A program made the translations under genes and the position numbers. 64,000 nucleotides of DNA, taken from the NCBI RefSeq assembly GCF_039614765.1, contig NZ_CP154879.1:1302001-1366000 (forward strand). The letters are read 5' to 3'. Below, piece after piece: positions 32,507 to 43,777 of the stretch. The notes under the pieces were generated by a model, which saw nothing but the letters and a program-made list of their open reading frames with translations, ran no database searches and was not told where the DNA came from. The first letter of the stretch is position 1. Every line of letters begins with the position of its first letter. The DNA is from Castellaniella sp. MT123. Lineage in GTDB: Bacteria > Pseudomonadota > Gammaproteobacteria > Burkholderiales > Burkholderiaceae_B.

Positions 32507-34825
32507 TCAGGCGCCGTCCGCCAGTCCCGACCACAGGCTGGGCTGCTTGATCTTCACGTCCAGCAACTTGCCCTTGCGGGCGCGGCGCCCGGTGTACGCG
32601 GCCAGGTCCTCGGGCGTCAGGGTCAGCGCCGTGTCGCGCGCGCGGTAGACACCGCGCAGCACGACACCCGCCGGCCCGACGCCCGCCCACTGCGCCAGCC
32701 GATCGTCGTCATCCAGTCCCATCAGGATGGTGCCGCGTCCACCGCCCGACAGGGTCTTCAGTTCGCCCAGGGCCACCACCAGGAACTTGCCTTTCTTGCT
32801 CAGCAACGCCACGGCCTGGTCATCCGGCTTGAGCAGCAGCGGCTTGAGCAAAACGTCCCCCTTGTCGACCGTGACGAACTGCTTGCCCGCATGCTGGCGG
32901 GTGGACAAGTCGGCGACCCCGGCCAGAAAGCCGTAACCCGAAGCCACCCCCAGGAGGACACTCTGCCCGGCCTGCCCTACCCACATATGGGCAATGCGGC
33001 TGCCGGGTTCCAGCGTCAGCATGGACGTGATCGGCTGCCCGTCGCCGCGCGCCGAGGGCAGACCGGACACCGCCACGCTGTAGGCGCGCCCGGTATTGGA
33101 CAGGGCCGTGAGTTCCTGAGTGCTGCGGCATTCGACCGCGTCATACAGCGCATCGCCCGCCTTGAAGCCGAACTGCGTGGCGTCGTGACCATGACCCTGG
33201 CGCACGCGCAGCCACCCCTTCTGGGACATCACGACGGTCACGGGCTCGTCGACCACCTGGGTTTCCAGCACCGCGCGCTCGGCGGTCTCGATCAATGTGC
33301 GGCGATCGTCGCCGTATTGCTTGGCGTCGGCCTCGATCTCGCGGATCATCAGGCGGCGGAACGTGTCGGGATTGTCGAGGAGGTCCTGCAGCGCGCGTTG
33401 TTCCTCGCGCTTGCCGGCCAGTTCCTGCTCGATGCGGATGCCTTCCAGCCGGGCCAGTTGCCGCAGACGCATCTCCAGGATGTCGTCGGCCTGGCGTTCG
33501 CTCAGGCGGAAGTGTTCCATCAGAGCGGCGCGCGGCTCCTCGGCCTCGCGGATCACGCGGATCACCTCGTCCACGTTGAGATAGACGATGCTGCGCCCTT
33601 CCAGGATGTGGATGCGGTCCAGGACCTTGTCGAGCCGGTGGCGCGTGCGCCGGGTGACGGTCTGGGCGCGGAATGCCAGCCAGGACTCCAGGATCTGGCG
33701 CAGGCTGCGCTGACCGGGTCGGCCGTCGGTGTCGATGCACACCAGGTTCAACGGCACGTTGCCTTCCAGGCCCGTGCGCACCAGCAGCAGGTTGACGAAC
33801 TCGTCGCGGTCGATGGTGCGTGACTTGGGCTCGAACACCAGGCGCACCGGTGCCTGCTTGCCCGATTCATCACGCACGGCATCCAGCAGCCCCAGCACCA
33901 GCGCACGGTTCTGCTGCTGCTCGGCGCTCAGCGCCTTCTTGCCGGCGCGCGGCTTGGGGTTGGTGAGTTCCTCGATGGTTTCCAGGATCTTCTGCGCCGA
34001 AGTGCCCGGCGGCAGCTCGGTGACCACCAGCTGCCACTGGCCGCGCGCCAGATCCCCGAAGTGCCAGCGGGCCCGCGCCTTCAGGGTGCCGCGTCCGCTG
34101 GCGTAGATCTGCGCGATCTCGTTGGACGAGGAGATGATCTGGCCGCCGCCGGGAAAATCCGGCCCCGGGATTAGCGTATATAGGTCGGCATCACTCAGGC
34201 CAGGTTTGCGTAGCAGGGCCACGCAGGCCTGGGCGATCTCGCGCAGATTGTGCGACGGGATCTCGGTGGCCATCCCGACCGCGATGCCCGACGCCCCGTT
34301 GAGCAGCATGACGGGCAGGCGCGCCGGCAGACAGACCGGCTCCTGCTGGCTGCCGTCGTAGTTGGGCACGAAATCGACCGTGCCCTCGTCCAGTTCGTCG
34401 AGCAGCAGCCGGGAAAACGGCGTCAGCCGGGCCTCGGTATAGCGCATGGCCGCCGCGTTGTCGCCATCGCGCGAGCCGAAATTGCCCTGCCCGTCGATCA
34501 GGGGATAGCGCAGCACGAAGTCCTGCGCCATGCGCACCATGGCGTCATAGGCCGCCTGATCGCCGTGCGGGTGATACTTGCCCAGCACGTCGCCAACGAC
34601 GCGCGCCGATTTGACCGGGCGCGACTGCGGCCCCAGGCCCATGGCGTCCATCGCATATAGAATGCGCCGCTGCACGGGCTTCTGCCCGTCGGAGATTTCC
34701 GGCAGGGCGCGCCCGCGCACCACCGACACCGCATAATCCAGGTAGGCCTGCTCGGCATAACGCGCCAGCACCAGGCTTTCGTCGTCGGCCGTGCTCGCCA
34801 GATCCGGCGTATTGCTGTCCATCAT
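32507..34825 (-). CDS. parC: DNA topoisomerase IV subunit A
   Basis: This 772-residue type IIA topoisomerase A subunit has the catalytic Tyr129 in [11 protein letters not shown], the region [15 protein letters not shown] (about 82-96), and a C-terminal DNA-wrapping domain shorter than that of GyrA. ParC with ParE decatenates daughter chromosomes. The residue equal to E. coli ParC Ser80 is Gln90 here, and Glu84 is Asp94; I take these as lineage-typical residues rather than acquired drug-resistance changes. It follows parE by 6 bp, so parE-parC is an operon. Confidence 0.97.
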   Translation of the reverse strand: MMDSNTPDLASTADDESLVLARYAEQAYLDYAVSVVRGRALPEISDGQKPVQRRILYAMDAMGLGPQSRPVKSARVVGDVLGKYHPHGDQAAYDAMVRMAQDFVLRYPLIDGQGNFGSRDGDNAAAMRYTEARLTPFSRLLLDELDEGTVDFVPNYDGSQQEPVCLPARLPVMLLNGASGIAVGMATEIPSHNLREIAQACVALLRKPGLSDADLYTLIPGPDFPGGGQIISSSNEIAQIYASGRGTLKARARWHFGDLARGQWQLVVTELPPGTSAQKILETIEELTNPKPRAGKKALSAEQQQNRALVLGLLDAVRDESGKQAPVRLVFEPKSRTIDRDEFVNLLLVRTGLEGNVPLNLVCIDTDGRPGQRSLRQILESWLAFRAQTVTRRTRHRLDKVLDRIHILEGRSIVYLNVDEVIRVIREAEEPRAALMEHFRLSERQADDILEMRLRQLARLEGIRIEQELAGKREEQRALQDLLDNPDTFRRLMIREIEADAKQYGDDRRTLIETAERAVLETQVVDEPVTVVMSQKGWLRVRQGHGHDATQFGFKAGDALYDAVECRSTQELTALSNTGRAYSVAVSGLPSARGDGQPITSMLTLEPGSRIAHMWVGQAGQSVLLGVASGYGFLAGVADLSTRQHAGKQFVTVDKGDVLLKPLLLKPDDQAVALLSKKGKFLVVALGELKTLSGGGRGTILMGLDDDDRLAQWAGVGPAGVVLRGVYRARDTALTLTPEDLAAYTGRRARKGKLLDVKIKQPSLWSGLADGA

Positions 34826-34831
34826 TCTTCC

Positions 34832-36793
34832 TTATATGTCCACGTCGGCCAGATTGCCTTTTTCTTCCAGCCAGACGCGCCGCTGGTTTGCCTCGCCACG
34901 CGCCATCAGCATCTCGAACATCCGCTCCGAATCCCGCAGGCCCTCGTCGCCATGCCGCACCTGCGCCAGCCGGCGAGTGTCGGGGTTCAAGGTGGTGTCC
35001 CAGAGCTGTTCGGCGTTCATTTCACCCAGCCCCTTGAAGCGGCTGATCCGCCAGGCGTTCTCGCGCAGGCCCTCGCCGCGCAGTTTTTCCTGCACGGCAT
35101 CGAGTTCCAGCTGATCCAGGCAGTAGACCTTGCGCGCGGGGCGCTTCCCGGCCGCCGGCACATCCACGCGGAACAACGGCGGACGGGCGATGTACACGTG
35201 ACCGGCCTCGATCAGGCGCGGGAAATGCCGCAAAAAGAGGGTCAGCAGCAGCACCTGGATATGAGAGCCGTCCACGTCGGCATCCGACAAGATGCAGATG
35301 CGGCCATAGCGCAAGCCCGACAGGTCCACCTCCTGGCCCACGCCGTGCGGGTCCACCCCGATGGCGACGGAAATATCGTGGATCTCGTTGTTGGCAAACA
35401 GCCGGTCGCGCTCGACCTCCCAGGCGTTCAGGATCTTGCCGCGCAGCGGCAGGATGGCCTGGAATTCCTTGTCGCGCCCCATCTTGGCCGACCCTCCAGC
35501 GGAATCGCCCTCGACCAGGAAGACCTCGGTGCGGGACGCATCCGAAGATTCACAGTCCGTCAGTTTGCCCGGCAGCACGGCCACGCCGGAGCCCTTGCGC
35601 TTCTCGACCTTGCGGGCCGCCCGGGTGCGTGCCTGAGCCTGACCGATGGCCAGTTCCGCCAGCCGTTTGCCGTATTCCACATTGGCGTGCAGCCAGAGTT
35701 CCAGCGCGTTGCGCAGGAACCCGCCCACCAGCCGCACGGCGTCGCGGCTGTTCAGGCGCTCCTTGATCTGGCCCTGAAACTGCGGATCCAGCACCTTGGC
35801 CGACAGGATGAAACTGGCCCGCGCGAAAACGTCCTCGGGCAGTAGCCGGATCCCCTTGGGCAGCAGATTGTGCAGCTCCGCGAAGGATTTGACGGCGTTG
35901 AACAGCCCTTCCCGCAGGCCGGATTCGTGCGTGCCGCCCGCCGGCGTGGCGATCAGGTTCACGTAGGATTCCCGCACCACGGATCCTTCGTCGGTCCAGG
36001 CGACGACCCACTGGGCGCCCTCGCCCGCTGCGTACTGCTCGTCATCGTCGCCCGCATACTGCTGGCCTTCGAACATCGGCACCAATGTCGGGGTATCGCC
36101 CAGGGCCTCGGCCAGATAGCCCTTCAGGCCGGATTCATAGTGCCATTCGCGCTGCTGGCCGGATTTTTCCAGCGCCAGGGTCACCCGCGTACCGGGCAGC
36201 AGCACCGCCTTGCTGCGCAGGGCATGTTCCAGATCGCCCAGCGGCACCTGGGCTTGGTCGAAATACCGGACGTCCGGCCAGACCCGCACGCGGGTGCCCG
36301 AACGCCGCTTGCCGACCGACCCCACCTGGGACAGTGGTTCGACCACCGTCCCGTCGGCAAAGACGATGCGCCATTCGCCACCGTCGCGCCAGACGGTGAC
36401 TTCCAGCCGGGTGGACAGCGCGTTGGTGACCGACACCCCCACGCCGTGCAGACCACCGGAAAACGCATAGGCGCCGCCATCGGCCTTGTTGAACTTGCCT
36501 CCCGCATGCAATCGTGTAAAGACCAGCTCCACCACGGGCGCATGTTCTTCGGGGTGCTCGCCTACCGGGATGCCCCGGCCGTCATCTTCGACCGACAGGC
36601 TGCCGTCGGCGTGCACGGCCACGGCGATGCGGCTGCCAAAGCCGGCCAGCGCCTCGTCGGCGGCGTTGTCGATGACCTCCTGGATGATGTGCAAGGGGTT
36701 ATCGGTGCGCGTGTACATGCCCGGTCGCTGGCGCACGGGCTCCAGCCCTTTCAGGACGCGGATCGATGACTCGTCATAGCGTGCAGTGTTCAC
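34832..36793 (-). CDS. parE: DNA topoisomerase IV subunit B
   Basis: This subunit of about 653 residues has the GHKL ATPase elements (VIDNAADEALAGFG; DDGRGIPVGEHPEE; GGLHGVGVSVTNALS), the transducer domain, and the Toprim motifs VEGDSAGGSAKMGRDKE and SDADVDGSHIQ. I choose the GTG at 36793 (VNTARYDESSIRVLKG) because ParE proteins begin close to this NTARY segment. An in-frame ATG at 36829 adds 12 residues without a ribosome-binding site. Divergent from trxA across about 110-150 bp. Confidence 0.96.
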   Translation of the reverse strand: MNTARYDESSIRVLKGLEPVRQRPGMYTRTDNPLHIIQEVIDNAADEALAGFGSRIAVAVHADGSLSVEDDGRGIPVGEHPEEHAPVVELVFTRLHAGGKFNKADGGAYAFSGGLHGVGVSVTNALSTRLEVTVWRDGGEWRIVFADGTVVEPLSQVGSVGKRRSGTRVRVWPDVRYFDQAQVPLGDLEHALRSKAVLLPGTRVTLALEKSGQQREWHYESGLKGYLAEALGDTPTLVPMFEGQQYAGDDDEQYAAGEGAQWVVAWTDEGSVVRESYVNLIATPAGGTHESGLREGLFNAVKSFAELHNLLPKGIRLLPEDVFARASFILSAKVLDPQFQGQIKERLNSRDAVRLVGGFLRNALELWLHANVEYGKRLAELAIGQAQARTRAARKVEKRKGSGVAVLPGKLTDCESSDASRTEVFLVEGDSAGGSAKMGRDKEFQAILPLRGKILNAWEVERDRLFANNEIHDISVAIGVDPHGVGQEVDLSGLRYGRICILSDADVDGSHIQVLLLTLFLRHFPRLIEAGHVYIARPPLFRVDVPAAGKRPARKVYCLDQLELDAVQEKLRGEGLRENAWRISRFKGLGEMNAEQLWDTTLNPDTRRLAQVRHGDEGLRDSERMFEMLMARGEANQRRVWLEEKGNLADVDI

Positions 36794-36942
36794 TGGGTGT
36801 CCGTCGTTGACATTCGAAAAGGCCACCATTTTACGAAGATAATGGTATGCTTAGGGCCATCGGGTCCAAAGCGCCACTGCTGCGCGACAATCATCATTGG
36901 GCCCTGTTCCCTTTCCCGTCTTTGCGCACATAACCGCACATC

Positions 36943-37269
36943 ATGAGTGACTCCATCAAGCACGTAAGCGATGCGTCCTTCCAATCCGACGTGCTCCAAT
37001 CCGATCTGCCCGTTCTCGTCGATTACTGGGCCGAATGGTGCGGGCCCTGCAAAATGGTCGCCCCGCTACTCGACGAAGCCGCCGCCAAATACCAGGGCCG
37101 CGTCACCATCGCCAAACTGAATGTCGACGACAATCCCAACAGCGCCGCCAAATACGGCATCCGCGGGATCCCCACCCTGATGCTGTTCAAGGACGGCAAG
37201 ATCGCCTCGACCAAGGTCGGCGCATTGTCCCGCGCCCAGCTTCAGGCCTTCCTCGACGAATCCCTCTGA
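36943..37269 (+). CDS. trxA: Thioredoxin 1
   Basis: This 108-residue thioredoxin has the active site WCGPCK (Cys33/Cys36), buried Asp27 in LVDYWAEWC and the cis-Pro loop [12 protein letters not shown]. It reduces disulfides of ribonucleotide reductase, PAPS reductase and others in the cytoplasm. It lies 91 bp upstream of rho, the trxA-rho order conserved across many proteobacteria. Confidence 0.97.
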   Translation: MSDSIKHVSDASFQSDVLQSDLPVLVDYWAEWCGPCKMVAPLLDEAAAKYQGRVTIAKLNVDDNPNSAAKYGIRGIPTLMLFKDGKIASTKVGALSRAQLQAFLDESL

Positions 37270-37302
37270 CCTTTTTCAATCATCTACCCGGATGATGATC
37301 GC

Positions 37303-37360
37303 GCGGGCCCGACTCCGGGCCCGCTCATGATCCGACGGTTCTCTCTTCTCTTTCTTTCCC
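37303..37360 (+). promoter_or_regulatory. rho leader: GC-rich hairpin and pyrimidine-rich tract
   Basis: A perfect 9-bp stem GCGGGCCCG-ACTC-CGGGCCCGC (37303-37324) lacks a T tract. It is followed by a C/U-rich, G-poor stretch (about 37336-37358, TTCTCTCTTCTCTTTCTTTC) running up to the rho start. Rho is known to repress its own transcription through unstructured C-rich leader RNA, so this tract is a plausible rut-like element. Confidence 0.4.
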
Positions 37361-38617
37361 ATGCACCTGAACGAACTCAAAGCGCTGCACGTTTCGCAGC
37401 TGCTCGACATGGCCGCCGGTCTCGAGATCGACAATGCCAGTCGGCTGCGCAAACAGGAACTGATGTTTGCCATCATGAAGCGGCGCGCCAAACAGGGCGA
37501 ACAGGTCTTCGGCGACGGCGTCCTGGAAGTCCTGCCGGACGGATTCGGTTTTCTGCGCTCGCCGGAAACGTCCTACCTGGCCAGCACCGACGACATCTAT
37601 ATTTCCCCCTCGCAGATCCGCCGCTTCAATCTGCACACCGGCGATTCGATCGAGGGCGAAGTCCGCACCCCGAAAGATGGCGAGCGCTATTTTGCCCTGG
37701 TGAAGGTCGACACGGTCAACGGCATGCAGCCGGAAGCGATCAAGCACCGGATCATGTTCGAGAACCTCACGCCGCTGCACCCCGACGTGCCGATGGTGTT
37801 GGAACGCGACATCAAGAGCAAGGAAAACATCACCGGGCGCATCATGGATATCTTCGCGCCCATCGGCAAAGGCCAGCGCGCCCTGATCGTGGCCAGCCCG
37901 AAATCGGGCAAGACCGTGATGATGCAGCATATTGCCCACGCCATCACCGCAAACTACCCCGATGCGGTGATGATCGTCATGCTGGTTGACGAGCGCCCCG
38001 AGGAAGTCACCGAGATGCAGCGCACCGTGCGCGGCGAGGTCGTCGCCTCCACGTTCGACGAACCCGCGACACGACATGTGCAAGTCGCGGAAATGGTTAT
38101 CGAGAAGGCCAAGCGCCTGGTTGAGTTAAAAAAGGATGTTGTCATTCTGCTGGATTCGATCACCCGCTTGGCACGCGCCTATAACACCGTGGTGCCAGCG
38201 TCGGGCAAGGTCCTGACCGGCGGCGTGGACGCCAACGCGCTGCAGCGCCCGAAGCGTTTTTTCGGCGCGGCACGCAACCTCGAGGAAGGCGGTTCGCTGA
38301 CGATCATCGGCACGGCCCTGATCGAAACCGGCAGCCGGATGGACGAGGTGATTTACGAAGAATTCAAGGGCACCGGCAATTCCGAAGTGCACCTCGAACG
38401 GCGATTGGCCGAAAAGCGCATCTACCCGGCCATCAACCTGAACAAATCCGGCACGCGTCGCGAAGAGCTCCTGATCAAACCCGAACTTCTACAGAAGGTC
38501 TGGGTGCTACGCAAGTTCATCCATGACATGGATGAGGTCGAAGCCATGGAATTCATCCTGGATAAAATCCGGGCTACCAAAAACAATGCCGAATTTTTTG
38601 ACATGATGAAGAAATAA
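37361..38617 (+). CDS. rho: Transcription termination factor Rho
   Basis: This 418-residue protein begins [20 protein letters not shown] (Rho N-terminal helical domain). It has the cold-shock-like RNA-binding domain ([18 protein letters not shown]), the P-loop [11 protein letters not shown] (about 179-189), the Walker B region [17 protein letters not shown] and the Q/R loops. The length matches E. coli Rho (419 aa). The hexameric RNA helicase terminates untranslated transcripts, including, by analogy with B. pertussis, the copper operon at 5.1 kb in this window. Confidence 0.98.
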   Translation: MHLNELKALHVSQLLDMAAGLEIDNASRLRKQELMFAIMKRRAKQGEQVFGDGVLEVLPDGFGFLRSPETSYLASTDDIYISPSQIRRFNLHTGDSIEGEVRTPKDGERYFALVKVDTVNGMQPEAIKHRIMFENLTPLHPDVPMVLERDIKSKENITGRIMDIFAPIGKGQRALIVASPKSGKTVMMQHIAHAITANYPDAVMIVMLVDERPEEVTEMQRTVRGEVVASTFDEPATRHVQVAEMVIEKAKRLVELKKDVVILLDSITRLARAYNTVVPASGKVLTGGVDANALQRPKRFFGAARNLEEGGSLTIIGTALIETGSRMDEVIYEEFKGTGNSEVHLERRLAEKRIYPAINLNKSGTRREELLIKPELLQKVWVLRKFIHDMDEVEAMEFILDKIRATKNNAEFFDMMKK

Positions 38618-38630
38618 GCGAGCATCTTTC

Positions 38631-39971
38631 ATGAGTCTTCCTTCCGTCGAACAGTTTCTCAGCCAGCTGCAGGCACGCGACCCGCACCAGCCCGAATTCA
38701 TGCAGGCTGTCAAAGAAGTCATGCACAGTCTCTGGCCCTTCATCCAGAAGAATCCGCGCTACGCCAGCCAGGCTCTGCTCGAACGCATCGTCGAACCGGA
38801 ACGCGCCTTCCAGTTCCGCATCTGCTGGATGGACGACACGGGACACACCCGCGTCAATCGTGGTTTTCGCATCCAGCACAGTTCGGCCATCGGCCCCTAC
38901 AAAGGCGGCATGCGCTTCCACCCTTCGGTGAACCTGTCGATCCTGAAGTTCCTGGCCTTCGAACAAACCTTCAAGAACGCGCTGACCACCCTGCCCATGG
39001 GCGGCGGCAAGGGCGGGTCCGACTTCGACCCCAAGGGCAAATCCGATGCCGAAGTCATGCGCTTCTGCCAGGCGCTGATCATTGAACTCTATCGTCACCT
39101 GGGCCCGGACACCGACGTGCCCGCCGGCGACATCGGCGTGGGTGCCCGCGAAGTCGGTTTCATGGCCGGCATGATGAAAAAATTGTCCAACCAGGGCGCC
39201 TGCGTCTTCACCGGCAAGGGCCTGTCCTTCGGCGGCAGCCTGATCCGGCCGGAAGCCACCGGCTACGGCGCGGTGTACTTCGCCGAGGAAATGCTCAAGC
39301 ACGCGGGCCAGTCCCTCGACGGCTACACGGTCTCCGTCTCGGGCTCGGGCAACGTCGCCCAATACACCATCGAGAAATGCATGCAGCTCGGCGCCCGCGT
39401 GATCACGGTCTCCGACTCGCACGGCTGCGTCGTCGATCCGGCCGGCTTCACCCCGGAAAAGCTCGCCGCCCTGATCGAACTGAAGAACGAAAAGCGCGGC
39501 CGCGTGGAAGAATACGCCCGGCAGTTCGGCCTGACCTACGAGGCCGGCAAGCGCCCCTGGCACGTGCCGGTAGACGTGGCCCTGCCCTGCGCCACGCAAA
39601 ACGAACTGGAAATCGAAGACGCCCGCACTCTGATCGCCAATGGCGTGCGCTGCGTGGCCGAAGGCGCCAACATGCCGTCCACCATCGAAGCCGCCGAGGC
39701 CTTCATCGCGGCGGGCGTGCTGTATGCCCCGGGCAAGGCCAGCAATGCGGGCGGCGTGGCCGTCTCCGGCCTGGAAATGAGCCAGAACGCCCAACGGTTG
39801 CACTGGACGCGCGACGAGGTCGATGCCAAGCTGCACGCCATCATGCGCGACATCCACCAGAACTGCGTGCATCACGGCAGCGAAGCCGGAAAGGTCAATT
39901 ACCTGAACGGCGCCAACATCGCCGGCTTCGTCAAGGTCGCCGACGCCATGCTGGCCCAAGGGGTGTACTGA
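38631..39971 (+). CDS. gdhA: Glutamate dehydrogenase (NADP-type, GdhA)
   Basis: This 446-residue enzyme begins MSLPSVEQFLSQLQARDPHQ and contains the substrate and catalytic region GPYKGGMRFHPSVN (about 85-98), LPMGGGKGGSDFDPKGKSD (catalytic Lys, about 120-138), and the coenzyme fold VSVSGSGNVAQYTIEK. The length and GGGKGGSDFDPKG motif fit hexameric NADP-dependent GdhA. It makes glutamate from 2-oxoglutarate and ammonia. It starts 13 bp after rho and is closed by a strong terminator. Confidence 0.97.
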   Translation: MSLPSVEQFLSQLQARDPHQPEFMQAVKEVMHSLWPFIQKNPRYASQALLERIVEPERAFQFRICWMDDTGHTRVNRGFRIQHSSAIGPYKGGMRFHPSVNLSILKFLAFEQTFKNALTTLPMGGGKGGSDFDPKGKSDAEVMRFCQALIIELYRHLGPDTDVPAGDIGVGAREVGFMAGMMKKLSNQGACVFTGKGLSFGGSLIRPEATGYGAVYFAEEMLKHAGQSLDGYTVSVSGSGNVAQYTIEKCMQLGARVITVSDSHGCVVDPAGFTPEKLAALIELKNEKRGRVEEYARQFGLTYEAGKRPWHVPVDVALPCATQNELEIEDARTLIANGVRCVAEGANMPSTIEAAEAFIAAGVLYAPGKASNAGGVAVSGLEMSQNAQRLHWTRDEVDAKLHAIMRDIHQNCVHHGSEAGKVNYLNGANIAGFVKVADAMLAQGVY

Positions 39972-40004
39972 CATGCCTCACCCACAGATGTCGAAGCATC
40001 CGTG

Positions 40005-40030
40005 AAAAAAGCTCCTTCGGGAGCTTTTTT
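40005..40030. terminator. Bidirectional intrinsic terminator between gdhA and yhdP
   Basis: AAAAAA-GCTCC-TTCG-GGAGC-TTTTTT (40005-40030) is a short, perfect hairpin with a UUCG-type loop, an A run before it and a T run after it. It can serve both the plus-strand gdhA and the convergent yhdP. Confidence 0.9.
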
Positions 40031-40070
40031 CATACCTGCCCGCGTCAGGAAACGGGATTCACGAGACCGG

Positions 40071-43000
40071 CTAATTCGATACGGCGGCCTTTGCCGACGG
40101 CGCCGGTTGTTCGGCCGAAGCCACCGGCACGTCCGTGATTCTGGGATCGTCCCAGGTGCCGGTGATCCGGTAGCGCACCGTCATGGCCTTGGCCAGCGGT
40201 GTCTTCAGCAGCCATTGGGTGACGAAGGCACCCAGCCCGATCAACGGGTTGACGGCGATCCCCGCCGCAATCGCCGCGCCGCTGACGTCCAGATTGGGCA
40301 CCATGACCGCCTGCAGGTTCAAGGTCTTGTCCAGGATGTTGGTGCGGCCTTCGAGCAGAATCGTGCCCACCGGCCCGATCACCTTGTAATCGTGCGCCTG
40401 GATCACGCCCTGGTTCAAGCTGAGCATGCCGCGCAGCTGATCGAATGGGAAACCATCCTTCGGTAGACCGGTCAGCCCCTGTCCCAGGTGATTCAGCCGC
40501 GTGATCGACTGCAAGGACAGAAACTCCAGCAACTTGGCCGTCTGCGAGCCCAGCTTCAGGAAACGCCCCTTGTCCAGCGAAATTTCCAGTTTTCCCCGCA
40601 AATCGGCCTTGTCGTGACGCCAGGGTAGATCATGCCATTCGAAGTCCCCCTTGAGCGTCCCCTGCCCGCCCGCGAGCACACCGGGCAGGCCAGCGTGCGA
40701 CAGCCAGGTCCCGAGATCCTGCGCCGTCGCCGTCGCCTTGAGTGTCAGGCCTCGGCCCGGCCCACGCAAGCGCCAGGTACCGGTACCCCGCAGGCGGGCA
40801 TCCTCGTCGCCGATCCGCAAATGGCTCAATAGCCAGACATGGTTCGCACTGTCGCGGGAGCCTTCCAGGGCCAGCGCGCCAACCGGGTGTCCGTACAGAC
40901 GCAATTCGTCCGCCTGCAGGACGATGCCCGGGATCTCCAGGTCGTCGTCGAACGCGGCATCCTGGTCCACTTCGGCTTCGGGCAGCAGGGATTGGGTATC
41001 CCGGGAATCATCGCCCAGGCTCAGGCGCGCGAAGCGGCCCGACATGCGGCCCGTCACCCGGCCGTCCTGTTCCTGCCATTTCAGCGTACCGGTCGTCTGC
41101 TCGGAGCGCAGATTCATGGACCACTGTTCTTCCTGGGTGCGTGTCACCCGCATCACGGCATGGTCCAGACGGGTGCCCAGCAGGCGCAACTGGTCCGCCT
41201 GGACGCTGAGCAGCGACAGATCCGGCCATAGCGGCCGGCTGGCCGATCGCCCGGCCGGCGCGCGCCCGCGCCGCGGAATGGAAAACTCGTCGACGATCCG
41301 GTTCCAGATATCCAGATCGAACAGGGGATAGGCCAGCGTCACGCGCAGCCCGGCCCCATCCGCGTCGGGCGCCTGCCCCATCCCGATGGCGGCTCGCTGA
41401 AAATAGGATCCGGCGCGGACCTGACGCTGATGGCGCAACCCCAGGACCACGAAATCGCCATAGCGGATATCGAGCGTATCGGACTGCGGATCGGCATCCG
41501 ACCAACGCACCTGCAACTTGCGCGGCTGTGGGGCGGGCTTGGACAACGGCGCGGGGAAATCCAGCGCAAGCCCCTGGGTATCCGAATCCAGGGTGAGGTT
41601 GTAGGCCTTTCCCTGCTGCGCCAGCTGGGCCTGGTAGTCCAGCGTACCCGTGATCCGCCGCATGCCCGGCACGCCGACGAAGGCGGCCAGTGCCTGAGCT
41701 GTCATCCGCCCGTGAAAGGACAGGCCCGTCGCGTGCTTGCCGCCCAACGCGCCCTGCGCCTGAAGCGCTCCCCCCAGCAACTGTGCGTGCAGCGCCTGGA
41801 CGATCCGCACCCCTTGTTCGCTGAAATGCAGGCTGCCCCGGATATCCTGGAATGCCGGGGCCTGGGGCAGAAACTGCAAGCGCCCCTGCTGCAGATCGAC
41901 GCGGCCCTGCACTTGCGCATCCTCGGCATGCAGCAAGGGGATTGTCAGGGACAGCGGCACTTGCCAATCACCGGCGGCGCTGGCCTCATCGAAGACACCG
42001 TCCAGCATGCGGCCGATGGGCGTGTGCCGGATCAGGGCCATATAGGTACCGCCATCGGCCTCGGTCTGGCCCGACACCTGCAGTGTGGCTTCATGCTCCA
42101 GATCGGGGATGCGGGCCTGCAGCCCGCCCAGCCGGATCACCTGTCCGGCCAGAGGTTCCATCCGCGCCGTACTGGCCGTCAGACGCAGGTCCATCCGGTG
42201 CAGGTCGGCCGTTCCGGTGACGCCCTGCAGCAGAGGCCACGACCGGCCTTTCGGAGCATCCGGCACGAACTCGATGCGGGCATCCTGAAAATCCCCCCAG
42301 ACGCGGAAATCGCCAGCCTGTGGCTGTTCGCCGAACGGGAAGCGGTCCAGGTCACCCTGCAAAAGCCAGTGCCCATTGGACAGCGTGCCCGCTTGCAGAC
42401 CCTTGGCCAGCCAGTGGCGGGCATCCGCATCGACTTCGCGCGGCAGATAGCGGTAAATCGCATTCAATTGCGCCTGGGCGATCGTGCCCTGAAAATCGGC
42501 CTGTCCTGCGTCTCCCCCGCCGGCATCCCAGCGCCCCGCACCCCGCATGCTGATGTCCGCATTGCGCCAATCCAGCTGGTCGAGCGTCAGGGACCAATGT
42601 CCGGCATGGCTCACCTTGCCGCGCACAGCCACGGCACCGAATGCCAGGGGCTCGTCGAACCACTGCGGCTGGCGCAGTTGCGTATCCTGCAGACGGACGT
42701 CGAAGGCCAGGCCCTCTGTCATGGACGTCCCCAGCGACAACCCTTGCCATTGGCTCAGGCGGCCTTGCGCCCAGATTTCGGCGCGGGGCACCTGGAGGCT
42801 TTCCTGGTCGTCCGGCGCCCAGCGCAGGGCCTCGAACCCCAGCAGCATGGTCAGCCGCGGCGAGTCCTTGGCCGCCTGCATCCAGGCCTGTGCATCCAGC
42901 CGTCCCTGTTGCAAGGCATCCGGCAGGTCGATCCAGGCACGCCAGGCACGTGCACTGGCCCCGGAAACCCGCAACCATCCTTGCCAGTCCTGCGGCTGCA

Positions 43001-43697
43001 GCCCCTGCACCAGCCGGGCCGCGTCACCCACCCGCACGCGCAGGTCCAGCCGGGCATCCTCGGCGGCAGGCGCGCGCGCCGAGAGCGACAGGCCCAGACC
43101 ATCCGGTCCCTGGCGACGCAGCACGGCATCGACGTCCTTGAGCACGAGCTCGGGCGCCCCGCGCCGCTGATCCCGCCAGCGCAGCGTGGTGTCGTGAAAA
43201 GCGATCAGCGGCTGAGCCAGCACCCATTGCAGCCAGCCCGGCATGGCTTCCTGGCGGGTGGAATCGCCCGGGTCCAGGTTCTGTCCCAGGAAGTCGATGC
43301 TGCCGTCGGGCCGCCGGTCCAGGGTCAGATCCATCTGCCGGACCCACAGGCGCAGTGCGCCCTGGCGCCCCGGCAGCAGCGCGGCCCAGTTCAATCGTGC
43401 GCGCACGACGGGCACGGCCAGCAGCGCATGACCGTCGGGAGCGGACACGCGTACGTCGCTGACGTCGAACTGTGGATCCCAACCCCGCCAGGAAACCTGG
43501 ATCGGCCCCAGGGCAACCGGAACGCCCAAGGCCTGCGACAGTCGATCGGCGATCCACGGACGCCAGTCGTCCAGATGCGGCAGGACGACGTAGCGCGCCG
43601 CCAGCAGCGCGCCGCCCAGCCCGAAATACAGGCAGACGATCAGAACGAGGGCGCGACGCCCCCAGTTGCGGGAAAGCCTTGAAATGAATTGGCGCAT
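40071..43697 (-). CDS. yhdP: YhdP family AsmA-like envelope protein (TIGR02099)
   Basis: This 1208-residue protein has one N-terminal transmembrane helix (about 15-37, [20 protein letters not shown]) and a very long periplasmic part of repeating beta segments ending in an AsmA-like C-terminal domain ([40 protein letters not shown]). YhdP, TamB and YdbH are bridge-like proteins that move phospholipids to the outer membrane. The length is typical of the family. It is divergent from glnE with only 80 bp between the starts. Confidence 0.92.
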   Translation of the reverse strand: MRQFISRLSRNWGRRALVLIVCLYFGLGGALLAARYVVLPHLDDWRPWIADRLSQALGVPVALGPIQVSWRGWDPQFDVSDVRVSAPDGHALLAVPVVRARLNWAALLPGRQGALRLWVRQMDLTLDRRPDGSIDFLGQNLDPGDSTRQEAMPGWLQWVLAQPLIAFHDTTLRWRDQRRGAPELVLKDVDAVLRRQGPDGLGLSLSARAPAAEDARLDLRVRVGDAARLVQGLQPQDWQGWLRVSGASARAWRAWIDLPDALQQGRLDAQAWMQAAKDSPRLTMLLGFEALRWAPDDQESLQVPRAEIWAQGRLSQWQGLSLGTSMTEGLAFDVRLQDTQLRQPQWFDEPLAFGAVAVRGKVSHAGHWSLTLDQLDWRNADISMRGAGRWDAGGGDAGQADFQGTIAQAQLNAIYRYLPREVDADARHWLAKGLQAGTLSNGHWLLQGDLDRFPFGEQPQAGDFRVWGDFQDARIEFVPDAPKGRSWPLLQGVTGTADLHRMDLRLTASTARMEPLAGQVIRLGGLQARIPDLEHEATLQVSGQTEADGGTYMALIRHTPIGRMLDGVFDEASAAGDWQVPLSLTIPLLHAEDAQVQGRVDLQQGRLQFLPQAPAFQDIRGSLHFSEQGVRIVQALHAQLLGGALQAQGALGGKHATGLSFHGRMTAQALAAFVGVPGMRRITGTLDYQAQLAQQGKAYNLTLDSDTQGLALDFPAPLSKPAPQPRKLQVRWSDADPQSDTLDIRYGDFVVLGLRHQRQVRAGSYFQRAAIGMGQAPDADGAGLRVTLAYPLFDLDIWNRIVDEFSIPRRGRAPAGRSASRPLWPDLSLLSVQADQLRLLGTRLDHAVMRVTRTQEEQWSMNLRSEQTTGTLKWQEQDGRVTGRMSGRFARLSLGDDSRDTQSLLPEAEVDQDAAFDDDLEIPGIVLQADELRLYGHPVGALALEGSRDSANHVWLLSHLRIGDEDARLRGTGTWRLRGPGRGLTLKATATAQDLGTWLSHAGLPGVLAGGQGTLKGDFEWHDLPWRHDKADLRGKLEISLDKGRFLKLGSQTAKLLEFLSLQSITRLNHLGQGLTGLPKDGFPFDQLRGMLSLNQGVIQAHDYKVIGPVGTILLEGRTNILDKTLNLQAVMVPNLDVSGAAIAAGIAVNPLIGLGAFVTQWLLKTPLAKAMTVRYRITGTWDDPRITDVPVASAEQPAPSAKAAVSN

Positions 43698-43749
43698 GCC
43701 AGGTTTTGCAGTATGTTAAAGCCCCCTGCAAGCCCGGCTGCGCCGGGCT
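43689..43749 (+). promoter_or_regulatory. Predicted glnE promoter and leader hairpin
   Basis: TTGGCG (43689-43694), a 17-bp spacer and TATGTT (43712-43717) form a moderate sigma-70 promoter. The leader then has AGCCCGGC-TGC-GCCGGGCT (43731-43749), an 8-bp perfect hairpin 28 nt before the glnE ATG and without a T tract. Confidence 0.4.
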
Positions 43750-43777
43750 CAGTCCCATCGAACCGCTGGCAGATCCG

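Noticed and set aside
34500-34600. ParC Gln90/Asp94 as fluoroquinolone-resistance mutations
   Set aside because: They occupy the Ser80/Glu84 positions, but the surrounding sequence is unaltered and such residues probably are the lineage norm; without relatives no mutation can be claimed.
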